A stretch of DNA of 64,000 nucleotides from CALOBA01 sp942491465 (lineage in GTDB: Bacteria; Pseudomonadota; Gammaproteobacteria; Chromatiales; Chromatiaceae). Every line of letters starts with the position of its first letter. The stretch's first letter is position 1. Under the pieces are notes generated by a model that saw nothing but the letters and a program-made list of their open reading frames with translations, made no database searches and was not told the DNA's origin. Shown here one piece after another: positions 1 to 9,300 of the stretch. Position numbers and translations under genes: made by a program. The stretch is taken from assembly GCA_942491465.1 (NCBI GenBank), contig CALOBA010000045.1, positions 1 through 64,000 of the forward strand, given 5' to 3'.

Positions 1-169
1 CCTGTTTCGACAGGCCGGTGGATGGCAAGGGTCCGAGTTGTGATCGTCGTAGCGATGGCAAGGGAGGCACTCGCGCGGAAGACGACCGAGTGCGTGCTCC
101 GAAGTATAGTCGGCGGCAAGCGCGGCTGAAGCCGGTGGACTGAGCGGATCGGCGCACCGGAAGGGGGTC

Positions 170-790
170 TCAGCCGAGCAGGGCCTTCTCCAGGGTCTTC
201 AGGTCCATGGCCTTGAGGTACGCCTCCAGCGTTTGCTGGTCGCTGCCCAGGCTGCCTTCGATCTGGAGCAGGATGCGGGTGCCCACCATCAGCGCGATCT
301 TGACGGTGCGGGCGTCTGCGTCACGCTCGATGGTGCCGCGATAGCCTTCGAAGGTGAACGGGCGGGTGTTGCCGCCGGCGGCCTGCATCATCATCGGCGA
401 GCCGATCATCATGCTCATCATGCCGAGCAGGGGGGAGTCGGCGGTGACGGTGATCTCGACCCTCGCGCCGGTCTCGGCATTGGCGTAGCGGCGGGTGAGG
501 TTGGTGCCGGCGATCATCTGCGCGAAGCCGGGGGTCTGGGACTCGGCGTCTTCGGCGCTCCAGCCCGGCAGCGGGTCGGGCAGGACCTTGAGCTGCTCGG
601 CGGTGAGCTGGACCCTGATCTCCTCGGCGGCGAATTCCAGCGCCTGGACGGCGACCCGCGGCTCGCCGTTCTCGTAGGCGCGGCGGGCGGCATCGATCTG
701 GTCGGTGATGCTGTCGGCGGCGGCGGTGCCGGCGAGCAGGCTGGTGGAGAGGATCAGGATGGTGCCGATGCGGGGAAGGCGGGCATGCAT
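170..790 (-). CDS. secreted protein of unknown function
   Basis: About 206 residues. I start it at 790 rather than at the longer ORF start (883), because a GGAG sequence lies about 10 bases upstream of this ATG and the protein then begins with a typical Sec signal peptide: basic MHARLPR, a hydrophobic stretch, then an AAA-type cleavage site. The mature part contains TITDQIDAARRAYENG-like helical sequence, then a methionine-rich patch (GMMSMMIGSPMMM), and ends in an acidic/leucine-rich helix. No cofactor or catalytic motif is visible. It is probably periplasmic. Downstream of psd on the same strand with a gap of about 100 bases, so it may be co-transcribed. I do not recognise the family. Confidence 0.7.
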   Translation of the reverse strand: MHARLPRIGTILILSTSLLAGTAAADSITDQIDAARRAYENGEPRVAVQALEFAAEEIRVQLTAEQLKVLPDPLPGWSAEDAESQTPGFAQMIAGTNLTRRYANAETGARVEITVTADSPLLGMMSMMIGSPMMMQAAGGNTRPFTFEGYRGTIERDADARTVKIALMVGTRILLQIEGSLGSDQQTLEAYLKAMDLKTLEKALLG

Positions 791-892
791 GGTTGGTTGC
801 TCCGTGGTGTGGGGATCGTCATTGCCCGGTCGTCGGGCGGTTCGCGTGTGCTGCCGGCGGATGCGCAGGCTTCGGTGTGTCATGGAGCCTAA

Positions 893-1750
893 TCAGGGTT
901 GCAGCTCGCCGATGCCGGCGCCGCAGCGCACGGGGCTGCCGGGACCCAGGTCGGGGCGCCAGCGCAGCGCGCCGTCGGCAAGCACCAGGATCACGGTGGA
1001 GCCCATGTTGAAGCGCCCCATCTCCTCGCCGCGGCGCAGCCGCTTGTCCTGTCCTCGGTAGTCGACCCGGCGGATGGCGCTTGCCCGGGGCGGGGTGTGC
1101 AGCCCGCCGCAGACGGTCTCGATGCTGCCGACGAAGATCGCGCCCACCAGGACCATCGCCAGCGGTCCGACCGCGGTGTCGAACAGGGCAACCACGCGCT
1201 CGTTGCGCGCGAACAGCCGCGGCACGGCGGCGGCGGTGGTGGGGTTGACGCTGAACAGCCGGCCGGGGATGTGGATGGTCTCCAGCAGGGTTGCGTCCAT
1301 GGGCATGTGGATGCGGTGATAGTCCCGTGGCGACAGGTACAGCGTCGCGAAGGCGCCGTCGGAAAAGCGCGCGGCCAGCTTGGCGTCACCGCCGAGCAGA
1401 TCGACCAGGCGGTAGTCGCGACCCTTGGCCTGGATGATGCTGCAGCCGTCAATGGTCCCGAGTTGGCTGACGGCGCCGTCCACCGGGCAGGCGAGGGCGC
1501 CGATGTCGGCCAGCGGCCGGGCGTCGGCGCGCAGGGCCCGGGTGAAGAAGGCGTTGAAGCTCGGGTAGGCGCTCGGGTCGGACTCCGCCGCCTCGCTCAG
1601 GTCGACCCGAAACGCGCCGCTGAAGGCGCGGATCAGCACCCGCGTCAGCGGCCCGAGCCGCAGTCGGGTGAGCCGGAAGGCGAGGCCGGAGAGCAGGTGC
1701 TGTGGCAGGGCGTACTGCAGGGCGACGAACAGGCGTTGGCCGATGCTCAT
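893..1750 (-). CDS. psd: phosphatidylserine decarboxylase proenzyme
   Basis: 285 residues, the usual length of bacterial Psd. It decarboxylates phosphatidylserine to phosphatidylethanolamine at the inner membrane. The sequence shows the family landmarks in order: YPSFNAFFTR near residue 70, the CPVDGAVSQLG stretch with the catalytic aspartate, the DYHRIHMP block with the catalytic histidine, and near residue 248 the MGST motif. In known family members Psd self-cleaves before this serine, which becomes the pyruvoyl group of the small alpha chain. Its start overlaps the stop of the upstream SCO-like gene by four bases (ATGA), indicating translational coupling. Confident assignment. Confidence 0.96.
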   Translation of the reverse strand: MSIGQRLFVALQYALPQHLLSGLAFRLTRLRLGPLTRVLIRAFSGAFRVDLSEAAESDPSAYPSFNAFFTRALRADARPLADIGALACPVDGAVSQLGTIDGCSIIQAKGRDYRLVDLLGGDAKLAARFSDGAFATLYLSPRDYHRIHMPMDATLLETIHIPGRLFSVNPTTAAAVPRLFARNERVVALFDTAVGPLAMVLVGAIFVGSIETVCGGLHTPPRASAIRRVDYRGQDKRLRRGEEMGRFNMGSTVILVLADGALRWRPDLGPGSPVRCGAGIGELQP

Positions 1751-2424
1751 TGCTCGGCCCCCTCGGCGGCGGCGGCCGGCTCGGCCGCCTGAGGCGCCTC
1801 ATGCAGTCCGGGCCAGTCGGCCAGCGCGGCGACGTCTTGGGCCATGCGCTCCGGCGCCTGACCGCCGGGAAACAGGGCCGCCAGCCGCGCCTGGGTTGAG
1901 AGCAGATAGATCGCCGGCGGGGCGCTGGGATCGGGCTCCGTGGTCGGATCGATGCCGAACGCGTCGCCGAGGGCGCCCATGTCCGCCGCGCTGCCGCTGG
2001 CGATCGTCAGCAGCGGCGACAGGCGCTCGAAGTCTCGCGCCAGCACCGGCTGGGCGTCCGGGCTGACCAGCAGCAGGCGTAGCCGATCGTAGAGGCTGGT
2101 ATCGCCGGCGAGCCGGTTGGCGGTCTCCACCAGGGTGGCGATGGCACGCTGCCCGGCGGCGCCGTCGAGCCGGCCGAAGGCGAGCAGCGTCCAGTGACCG
2201 GTGAGCGCCTCGGCATCCACCGGCTGGCCCATGGCGCCGCTCAGGTGCACCTCGGGCAGCGGGATGGCCGGGCGGATCAGCACGCCGCCGATGTTCGGCG
2301 GCCCCTGGTCCCCGGTCTGATACTGATTGCCCCATTGGTAGCCGATCAGGAACAGACCGACCGCGGCCAGGGCCATGACCAGCCGGATTGCCAGCGGATA
2401 CTTGCGTCGTCCGGATATCTTCAT
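1747..2424 (-). CDS. membrane-anchored SCO1/SenC-like thioredoxin-fold protein
   Basis: 225 residues. An N-terminal basic stretch and a single membrane helix (about residues 12-28) are followed by a periplasmic domain with the layout of SCO/thioredoxin-fold proteins (HWTLLAFGRLDG, LYDRLRLLLVSPD, AIYLLSTQARLAALFPGG). The paired cysteines that bind copper in true SCO proteins are absent, so a metallochaperone role is doubtful; it may be a structural relative. It precedes psd with a four-base overlap, so the two are co-translated. The C-terminus is an alanine/glutamate-rich tail. Family assignment is by pattern only. Confidence 0.75.
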   Translation of the reverse strand: MKISGRRKYPLAIRLVMALAAVGLFLIGYQWGNQYQTGDQGPPNIGGVLIRPAIPLPEVHLSGAMGQPVDAEALTGHWTLLAFGRLDGAAGQRAIATLVETANRLAGDTSLYDRLRLLLVSPDAQPVLARDFERLSPLLTIASGSAADMGALGDAFGIDPTTEPDPSAPPAIYLLSTQARLAALFPGGQAPERMAQDVAALADWPGLHEAPQAAEPAAAAEGAEQ

Positions 2425-2502
2425 CGTTGTCGGTTCAACCGGTAAGGCAAAAGAGCAATGCCGCGTCGATGTTTGCAGGCATTGAGCGTCGTTCTACTCG
2501 GG

Positions 2503-3687
2503 TCAGGCTCGCGTCGCCGCGCGCACCCGATTCAGCGCCAGCCCGGTATCCACATCGGCCCCCAGGTCGTTGAGCACGCTGCCGAGGGCGCCGATACAGA
2601 GCAGGATGTTCTCCGCCCGGCTCGACCAGCCCATGAGCCCGATGCGCCAGACACGCCCGGCGAATGCGCCGAGTCCGGCGCCGATCTCCAGGTTGTAGTC
2701 TTCCAGCAGCGCCCGGCGGACCGTCGCGTCGTCGATGCCGGCGGGGATGGACACGGCGTTGAGCTGCGCCAAGCGCTCGGCCTCGGGCACCATCAGCTCC
2801 AGGCCCAGGGCCTCGAGCCCCGCGCGCAGGGCCAGGTGATTGTGCCGATGGCGCGCCCAGGCGTTGTCGATGCCCTCCTCGTGCAGCATCAGCAGCGCCT
2901 CATGCAGGGCATAGAGGGCGTTGACCGGGGCCGTGTGGTGGTAGCTGCGCTTGCCGCCGCCACCGCCCCAGTAGCCGAGCACCAGATTCAGGTCCATGAA
3001 CCAGCTCTGCACCGGCGTGGCGCGCTTGGTGACCTTGTCCAGCGCACGCTCGTTGAAGCTCACCGGGGCCAGGCCCGGGGTGCACGACAGACACTTCTGG
3101 CTGCCGGCGTAGACCGCATCGACGCCCCAGGCATCCACCTCCAGCGGTGAGCCGCCCAGCGCCGTGACGGCATCGACGATGGTCAGGCAGTCGTGGCGGT
3201 GGGCCAGCTCCACCAGGGTCTTGACGTCGGACTCGGCACCGGTGGAGGTCTCGGCCTGCACGAAGGCGACCATGGCCGCGTCCGGATGGGCCTTGAGGGC
3301 ATCCTCCAGCGCGCCGGGGTCCACGGCTCGACCCCAGGCGCCGTCAACCACCACCGCCTCGCCGCCGGCGCGGACCACGTTCTCGCGCATGCGCCCGCCG
3401 AACACCCCGTTGATGCAGACAATCACCTTGTCGCCGGGCTCCACCAAGTTGACGAAGCAGGTCTCCATGCCCGCCGAGCCCGGCGCCGAGACCGGCATGG
3501 TGAGCGCGTTCTCGGTGCGGAAGGCGCCCCGCAGCAGGACCTTCAGCTCCTCCATCATGGCGCCGAAGGCCGGGTCGAGGTGGCCGATGGTGGGCCGGGC
3601 CAACGCGGACAGGATGCGCGGGTGCACATCGGCGGGGCCGGGGCCCATGAGGGTGCGGACGGGGGGCTGGAACGGGCGCGGTTGCAT
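2503..3687 (-). CDS. class V aminotransferase, alanine/serine-glyoxylate type
   Basis: 394 residues, full length for the class V PLP aminotransferases related to alanine-glyoxylate and serine-glyoxylate aminotransferase. The N-terminus has LMGPGPADVHPRIL, as in this group; the substrate loop SAPGSAGMET follows, then LTIVDAVTALGG with the PLP-contacting aspartate, and GSQKCLS with the lysine that should form the Schiff base. It most likely moves an amino group between alanine or serine and glyoxylate in the cytoplasm, as part of glyoxylate/photorespiratory or serine metabolism. The exact donor cannot be read from sequence. No operon partner: the upstream side is a repeat and the truncated lrgB on the other strand. 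Confidence 0.88.
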   Translation of the reverse strand: MQPRPFQPPVRTLMGPGPADVHPRILSALARPTIGHLDPAFGAMMEELKVLLRGAFRTENALTMPVSAPGSAGMETCFVNLVEPGDKVIVCINGVFGGRMRENVVRAGGEAVVVDGAWGRAVDPGALEDALKAHPDAAMVAFVQAETSTGAESDVKTLVELAHRHDCLTIVDAVTALGGSPLEVDAWGVDAVYAGSQKCLSCTPGLAPVSFNERALDKVTKRATPVQSWFMDLNLVLGYWGGGGGKRSYHHTAPVNALYALHEALLMLHEEGIDNAWARHRHNHLALRAGLEALGLELMVPEAERLAQLNAVSIPAGIDDATVRRALLEDYNLEIGAGLGAFAGRVWRIGLMGWSSRAENILLCIGALGSVLNDLGADVDTGLALNRVRAATRA

Positions 3688-3756
3688 CGGGTCATCTCCG
3701 GGTGGCGGCTAGCAGCCGGAGCATAGCAAGCCGGCCCGCGGCGCGGCCAGCGTCCC

Positions 3757-3852
3757 ATCATCCTAGAAAGAGCAGTTGACCGCTCTGAGGCAAACTCAAG
3801 TATCTGTTTTTCCAGTAATGACTACCAGTACCGGAGCTCACCCATTGGGTGA
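3757..3852. repeat. two-part dispersed repeat next to truncated lrgB
   Basis: Positions 3757-3779 are found again, inverted and without mismatch, at 39723-39745. Positions 3783-3852 recur in direct orientation at 39526-39595 with three mismatches in 70 bases. At this locus the two parts are adjacent; at the other they are about 130 bases apart. The repeat abuts the point where lrgB loses its 5' end, and the other copy abuts the IS66/DruA-like remnant, so it is probably the end of a mobile element or a recombination scar. Confidence 0.8.
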
Positions 3853-4346
3853 GTATCCGTCGAAATCGCTATCGCTATCGGGGCTTTCGCATCGATGCAC
3901 TAGGACTGCGCGAACTGGCACTGCCGATCCTGGTGGCGTTGCCGGTGGGCGTCGCCACCGCCGCCCTCAGCGCCATCGCACTCGCAGCCCTGCTCGGCGC
4001 CGAGCCCACCGTGCTGCGGTCCCTGGCGCCGAAGTCGGTCACCGCCCCGGTGGCCATGGGGATCAGTGAGAAGATCGGCGGCATCCCGACGCTGACCGCC
4101 GTGCTGGTGATCAGCACCGGCATCGTCGGCGCGATATTCGGGACCGCGGTGCTGCGCCTGCTTCGGTGCCGGGATGAGGCCGTCCAGGGCTTCGCGCTGG
4201 GGCTCTGCGCCCACGGCCTCGGCACGGCGCGGGCCTTCCAGGTCAGCGCCACCATGGGCGCCTTCGCCGGCCTGGCCATGGCCCTGTCCGCCTTTGCCAC
4301 CGCCCTGCTGCTGCCGCCGTTGCTGCTGTGGCTGAGGCTGGGGTGA
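3849..4346 (+). pseudogene. LrgB-family membrane protein, N-terminally truncated
   Basis: 165 residues against about 230 in intact LrgB proteins (partner of the holin-like LrgA/CidA in murein-hydrolase control, more recently linked to organic acid export). What remains is the conserved C-terminal two thirds: SLAPKSVTAPVAMGISEKIGG, the ALTAVLVISTGIVGAIFG helix and GLCAHGLGTARAFQ. Roughly the first 70 residues with the first membrane helices are missing. The reading frame instead begins in a simple-sequence stretch (CGNTATCG repeats) right after the 3757-3852 repeat. No lrgA is present beside it. Probably a dead gene cut by a rearrangement. Confidence 0.75.
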
Positions 4347-4382
4347 GGGCGACCGCAGGCTGCTGAGGTAGCAACCCAGCGA

Positions 4383-6140
4383 TCAAGGCGACCCGCACTC
4401 GATGAAGATCCGCTTGTCGCAGCCCGCGCAGAGGTCCCGGTCGAGCTTCTGGTAGATGGCCCGGATGGCCGCCTCCTTGGATTGGAAGACGTTGCGGGCG
4501 CCGGTGGCGTCGACGCAGCCGCAGCGCTCCATCGCCTCCCACATGCCTTGCTTGACGTTGATGAAGTAGAGGTCGCCGCCGTCCGCCCGGCGGCGCTTGG
4601 CCTCGCTAACCAGGGCCTCGCCACCCTGCAGGTCGACGAAGTTGATGCCCTCGGCGACGATGGCCAGGTGCTTGGCCTCGGGGTGCTTGGCGCGCAGGCG
4701 GTCGAAGTAGGCCTCCACGTGGGGCACGGCGCCGAAGAACAGCGAGCCGTCGATGCGCACGATGCGCAGCTGCGGGCAGTGGGCGACCTCGGGCTCGCAG
4801 GAGAAGGCGCGCCCCGGCAGCCGCGGGTCCGGGGCCAGGGTGATGATCCGCGGCTTGGAGGTCCGCTCCAGATACAGCACCAGCGACAGCAGCACGCCGG
4901 CGAAGATGGCGAACTCCAGCTCCAGGAACAGGGCCGAGAAGAAGGTCACCGCCAGCACCGAGACCTCGCGCTTCGACGACTTGATGATGTGGTGGATCTC
5001 CGCAAAGTCGATCAGGCCCCAGGCGACCAGGAACAGCAGACCGGCCATGGCCGCATTCGGCAGGAAGGCGGCCAGCGGGGCCACCAGCGGCACCACGGCG
5101 ATCAGCAGCACGCCGGCAAAGACGGCCGCCAGCGGCGTGCGCGCCCCGGCGGCATAGTTGACGCCGCTGCGGTTGAACGAGCCGGTGGCCACGTAGGCGG
5201 AAAAGAACGAGCCGGCGATGTTCGACAGCCCTTGGCCGATGAATTCCTGGTTGCCATCGATGCGATAGCCGCCGCGGGCGGCCAGGGAGCGGCCGATGGA
5301 CACCGCCTCGGTCAGCGCGAACAGGGTCACCGCCAGCGCCACCGGGGCCAGCTCCTTGATGTGATCCATGGTCAGCGAAGGTGCCGACAGCGGCGGCAGC
5401 CCGGCGGGCAGGGCGCCGACGGTGGCGATGTGGGTCGTCTGGTTGCCGAGGATCAGGTCCAGCACCACGCCGAGCAGGCTGCCGGCGGCCAGGGCGGCGA
5501 TCATGTACGGGATCTTCGGCAGCCAGCGTCGGCAGGCGATGCCGGCGAGCACGGTGACCACGGCCACGGCCGTGGCATAGGGATTGACCTCGACGACGTG
5601 GTGGCCGAAGGCGATCAGGATGTCGTGAAAGTGGCCGTGGCTGTCCATCTCCACGCCGAAGAAGTGCTTCAGCTGTTTGGCGGCGATCAGGAACGCCGCA
5701 CCGGCGGTGAAGCCCACCACCACCGAGTGCGAGATGAAGTTGACCAGCGCCCCCATCCGCGCCAGGCCCAGGGCCAGCTCCATGAGACCGACCATGAAGG
5801 TCAGGGTCAGCGCCAGCATGACATAGTCCGGCGTGCCCGGCGGGGCCATCACCGACAGCGCCGAGAACAGCACCACCGAGGCCGCCGTGGTGGGCCCCGA
5901 GACCAGATGCCGCGACGAGCCGAACAGGGCGGCGATGATGGCCGGGATCATGCCCGCATAGAGCCCGTACTGCGGCGGCATGCCGGCGATGGTGGCGAAG
6001 GCCACCGCCTGCGGCAGCACCACGATGACGCCGGTGATGGCGGCCACCGAGTCGGCACGCAGGTCGCGGCGTCCGACCTCGGGCAGCCAGGTCATGAATG
6101 GCAGGAGCCAGTGCCAGCGCTGGAGGGCAGCGGAAGACAT
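4383..6140 (-). CDS. SulP-family anion transporter with STAS domain
   Basis: 585 residues. A SulP transporter of the inner membrane: about 12 hydrophobic segments over residues 15-430, with the family signature QAVAFATIAGMPPQYGLYAG early on, then a cytoplasmic STAS domain (about 440-560; LRIVRIDGSLFFGAVPHVE, LAIVAEGINFVDLQGGEAL). Substrates in the family are sulfate, bicarbonate or other anions; the sequence does not say which. The C-terminal tail is unusual in being cysteine-rich (CGCVDATG, then DLCAGCDKRIFIECG), so a redox or metal response is possible. GGAG about ten bases upstream supports the start. It converges with the lrgB remnant, only 36 bases apart. Confidence 0.93.
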   Translation of the reverse strand: MSSAALQRWHWLLPFMTWLPEVGRRDLRADSVAAITGVIVVLPQAVAFATIAGMPPQYGLYAGMIPAIIAALFGSSRHLVSGPTTAASVVLFSALSVMAPPGTPDYVMLALTLTFMVGLMELALGLARMGALVNFISHSVVVGFTAGAAFLIAAKQLKHFFGVEMDSHGHFHDILIAFGHHVVEVNPYATAVAVVTVLAGIACRRWLPKIPYMIAALAAGSLLGVVLDLILGNQTTHIATVGALPAGLPPLSAPSLTMDHIKELAPVALAVTLFALTEAVSIGRSLAARGGYRIDGNQEFIGQGLSNIAGSFFSAYVATGSFNRSGVNYAAGARTPLAAVFAGVLLIAVVPLVAPLAAFLPNAAMAGLLFLVAWGLIDFAEIHHIIKSSKREVSVLAVTFFSALFLELEFAIFAGVLLSLVLYLERTSKPRIITLAPDPRLPGRAFSCEPEVAHCPQLRIVRIDGSLFFGAVPHVEAYFDRLRAKHPEAKHLAIVAEGINFVDLQGGEALVSEAKRRRADGGDLYFINVKQGMWEAMERCGCVDATGARNVFQSKEAAIRAIYQKLDRDLCAGCDKRIFIECGSP

Positions 6141-6368
6141 GGGGGCACTCCGGAAGGGTGATCGTCGCGGGGCCGGCCGGATCAGTGCCGGTTGGCAAGG
6201 TTATCAATAAGAATATCTCCATAAATTAAAACATGGATCAGTGGATTCTGACGACGAGCGACGCCGACTCCGATAGGCCGTCCAAGGGCCGGCTGCTAGC
6301 CTAAGCTTCACTTTGACCGAGCAAATTACTTGGTCTTGGCCGCCCGCTCGATCCGGAGGATTTCCCCG

Positions 6369-9300
6369 ATGTCCACCATCGCAATCGACGTTTCCGCTGC
6401 GCGCCTGTGCGCCGGCTGCCCCCGGCTGCTGCCGGAGACCCTGGCCTTGCCCCTCATCTGCCTGCAGCCCGTCGACTGGACGCTGCTGCTGGTGCCGACG
6501 TTGATCCGCGCCCTGATGCTGGCGGCAACGGCGGCCCACGAATTCGGCCACGCGCTGGTGGCCGGCGGCGGTCTCGGGGATCGACTCGCCGTCGCGCTGC
6601 CGTCACCGGCCGGGCTGTTGCCGTTCGCGGCGCTCGGGCAGGCCGGCGCCCCGCCGCGGGTCGCCGTCGCCGATCTGACCCCGCACCGTCGGCGGCTTGC
6701 CGCGCTGGCCGGTCCCGCCGCCAATGCGCTGCTGCTGACGCTCGGGCTGGCCCTGCTGGCGGCGCCGGCGCTTGGCCCCACCGCCCTGAGCTGGGCCGCG
6801 CCGTTGCTGATTGCCGTCAACCTCTGGCTGCTGCTGACTAGCTGGAGCGACTATGCAACGGCCTGGAGCGGTCGCGGCGCGCGGCTCTACTGCGGCAACT
6901 TCGGCATCCTCGCCAAGCGCCTGCCCAACGAGCACGGCTTTCTGCCGCGACGCTTTCGCGACCTGTTCGAGCGGCTCGGCGAGGTCACCGACCTGCGCGG
7001 CCAGCAGGCCGGCGGGGTCGCCGTCATGGGCGCCTGTGGGCGGTTTATCGGCCGCAAGGTGGTCAACCCCAAGCGCGGCAACCTCACCCGGGTGCTGCTG
7101 CGGTCCTTCGCTCGCCGGGCCATGCTGCGGCGCTTTGCCGGCGCCCGGCCCCGCGCCGAGATCCTGCACCTGATCGCCCACTATCGCTACGGTACCTCCA
7201 GCGGCCCTTCGGTGGTCGAGACCCACTGGCACCGCTGGTTGCCGCCGCGGCGGGTGGCGGTGTGGACAGCGGACGGCGCGCGGCTGGTGCGCCGTCGCCG
7301 GGTGGTGGAGAACCTGATCACCCACAACGGCGACTTCGACGCCTGGGAGACGCCCACCGGCCTGCGCATGGAACAGACCGCGCTCGGCGATTGGCTGGCC
7401 AGGGTGCTGGGGCAAGGCCACCCCGCCCGCGGCGACTCGCCGAAGATCGCCGGGCTGATGGACCTGCTCTTGACCCGGGGCCAATGGTTGGCATCGCTGC
7501 GTCTGGCCTACGCGCTACGCACCGGCCAAGCCCTGCCGCCGGCACGGCTGACGGCGCTGGCAAGGACCTTCGAGGAGGTCTTCGCGGCCTGGGTCGACGG
7601 CGCGTTGGACGGTATCTCCGGCGGCCAGGAGCGACCGGTGGTGGCCACCTGCAGCCACCTGGGCGAGGTCTATGACCAGAACCCGCGGGCGGTGCAGCAG
7701 CTGGTGGATGCCCTGCGCCAGGCCGCGCTGGCGGGCAGCCGCGACTGGCCCGACGAGGCCAAGCCCTGGCGGGCACAGATCGTCGGGCGCGCCGTCCACG
7801 CCTTCTTCAACAACGACCTGTTCCGCGCCATGCGGCTGTTCATGGACCACGCCCGGGGCACCTTCGGCGTGGTCGCCAGCAGCAGCCTGCAGCCCGGCAT
7901 GGTCGCACTGGCCGCCGAGCGCCAGCCGCTGTTCGTCGGCGCCGACCCCGGCCGCGGTCTCCTGGTCTACGCCTCGGAGGCGGCGGCGCTGAAGGGCATT
8001 GCCGGCCGGCAGGACGCGGCGGCGGTCGGCACGCTGCCCTACCGCTACGACCTGCGCGACGGCGACCTGGTGCTGTTGTGCGTGCGCACCGGCACCGCCG
8101 ACAACTGCATGACCCTGGTCAACCGCCACCGCGACGAGGCGCCGGTCACCCAGCGCATCACCGAGCAGAGCCTGGCCGCGTCGGTCGGCGCGTCCAGCGC
8201 CAACGACAGCGGCATCGCCGGCTGGGTGCCGCTGCTGAACAACCCCAAGGTCGAGCCCGAGCTGCCGGTCTCCGGGGATGACCGCGTGCTCGCCGAGATG
8301 GCCGACATCCCGCGGGTGCTCGAGCGGGTGCGCATCAGCTGGGACGACCCGGCCTCCGGCAACCGCCGCACCGCCGATGCCCTGGCCGAGGGCTTCCTCC
8401 AGGGCGCGCTGCGCTGGCAGCGGCATCAGCAGGGCGCCGACGGCCCGCGGATGAATGCCGAGTTGGACCTGCTCGTCCTCGGCATCGAGAACAGCCTGTT
8501 CCTGGCCCAGCGCTTCGTCGAGGATCTCCGGCGTCTCTTCCCCTATGTCCACGTCGAGGCCGTGGATGCGGTGGCCTACTGCGAAGACCCCCAGCGGTTC
8601 CCGGTGGGTCCGGCGACGCAGACGCTGGCCATCAGCCACTCCGGGCAGACCTTCAACACCCTCGACGCGGTCAAGTTCCTGCAATCGCTGCACCGGCTCG
8701 GCAAGGCCGGCCCGGTGTTCGTCATGACCGGCGAGGTCGACACCCAGATGGGTGCGGCGGTGGGGCAGGGGGTCGCGCCCGATGCGGACTGGACGGCGCG
8801 GGTCTTCAGCAGCTGTGCCGGCTGGCGCACCGCCGAACCCGCCACGGTCAGCGTGGCCGCCACCCACGCCAGCCTCACCGAGCTGCTGCTGCGGCTGATC
8901 CGCAGCGTCCAGGCCGCCACCGACGCCGATGAGCGCCCCTACGGCCTGGTCGCCTCCGAGGACGACCTGGCCAAGCTCGAGGCCCTGGCGGCGCTCTCGG
9001 TCACCCGCGCCGAGGCCATCTTGGGGCGCACCGCCGAGGGCTGGGAGATCGAGACCGAGGAGCGCGATGCCCTGCTCGGCCAGGGCCGCTATCTGTCGCG
9101 GCTGCTGGTGGAGCCGCTGCTGGTCTTCCTGGCCACCGCGGCCCACCTGTTCGTCATGCTCTGGCTCGGCTGGAACCCGGTCATCGGCCTCAACGCCGTG
9201 CTCTTCGGGCACACCGGCTGGGCCTTCTTCGACCCGTCCCCGGCCGCCGGCCACGCCATCCTGACGGCGTTCGAGACCGCCTACTTCCTATTCGCCAGCA

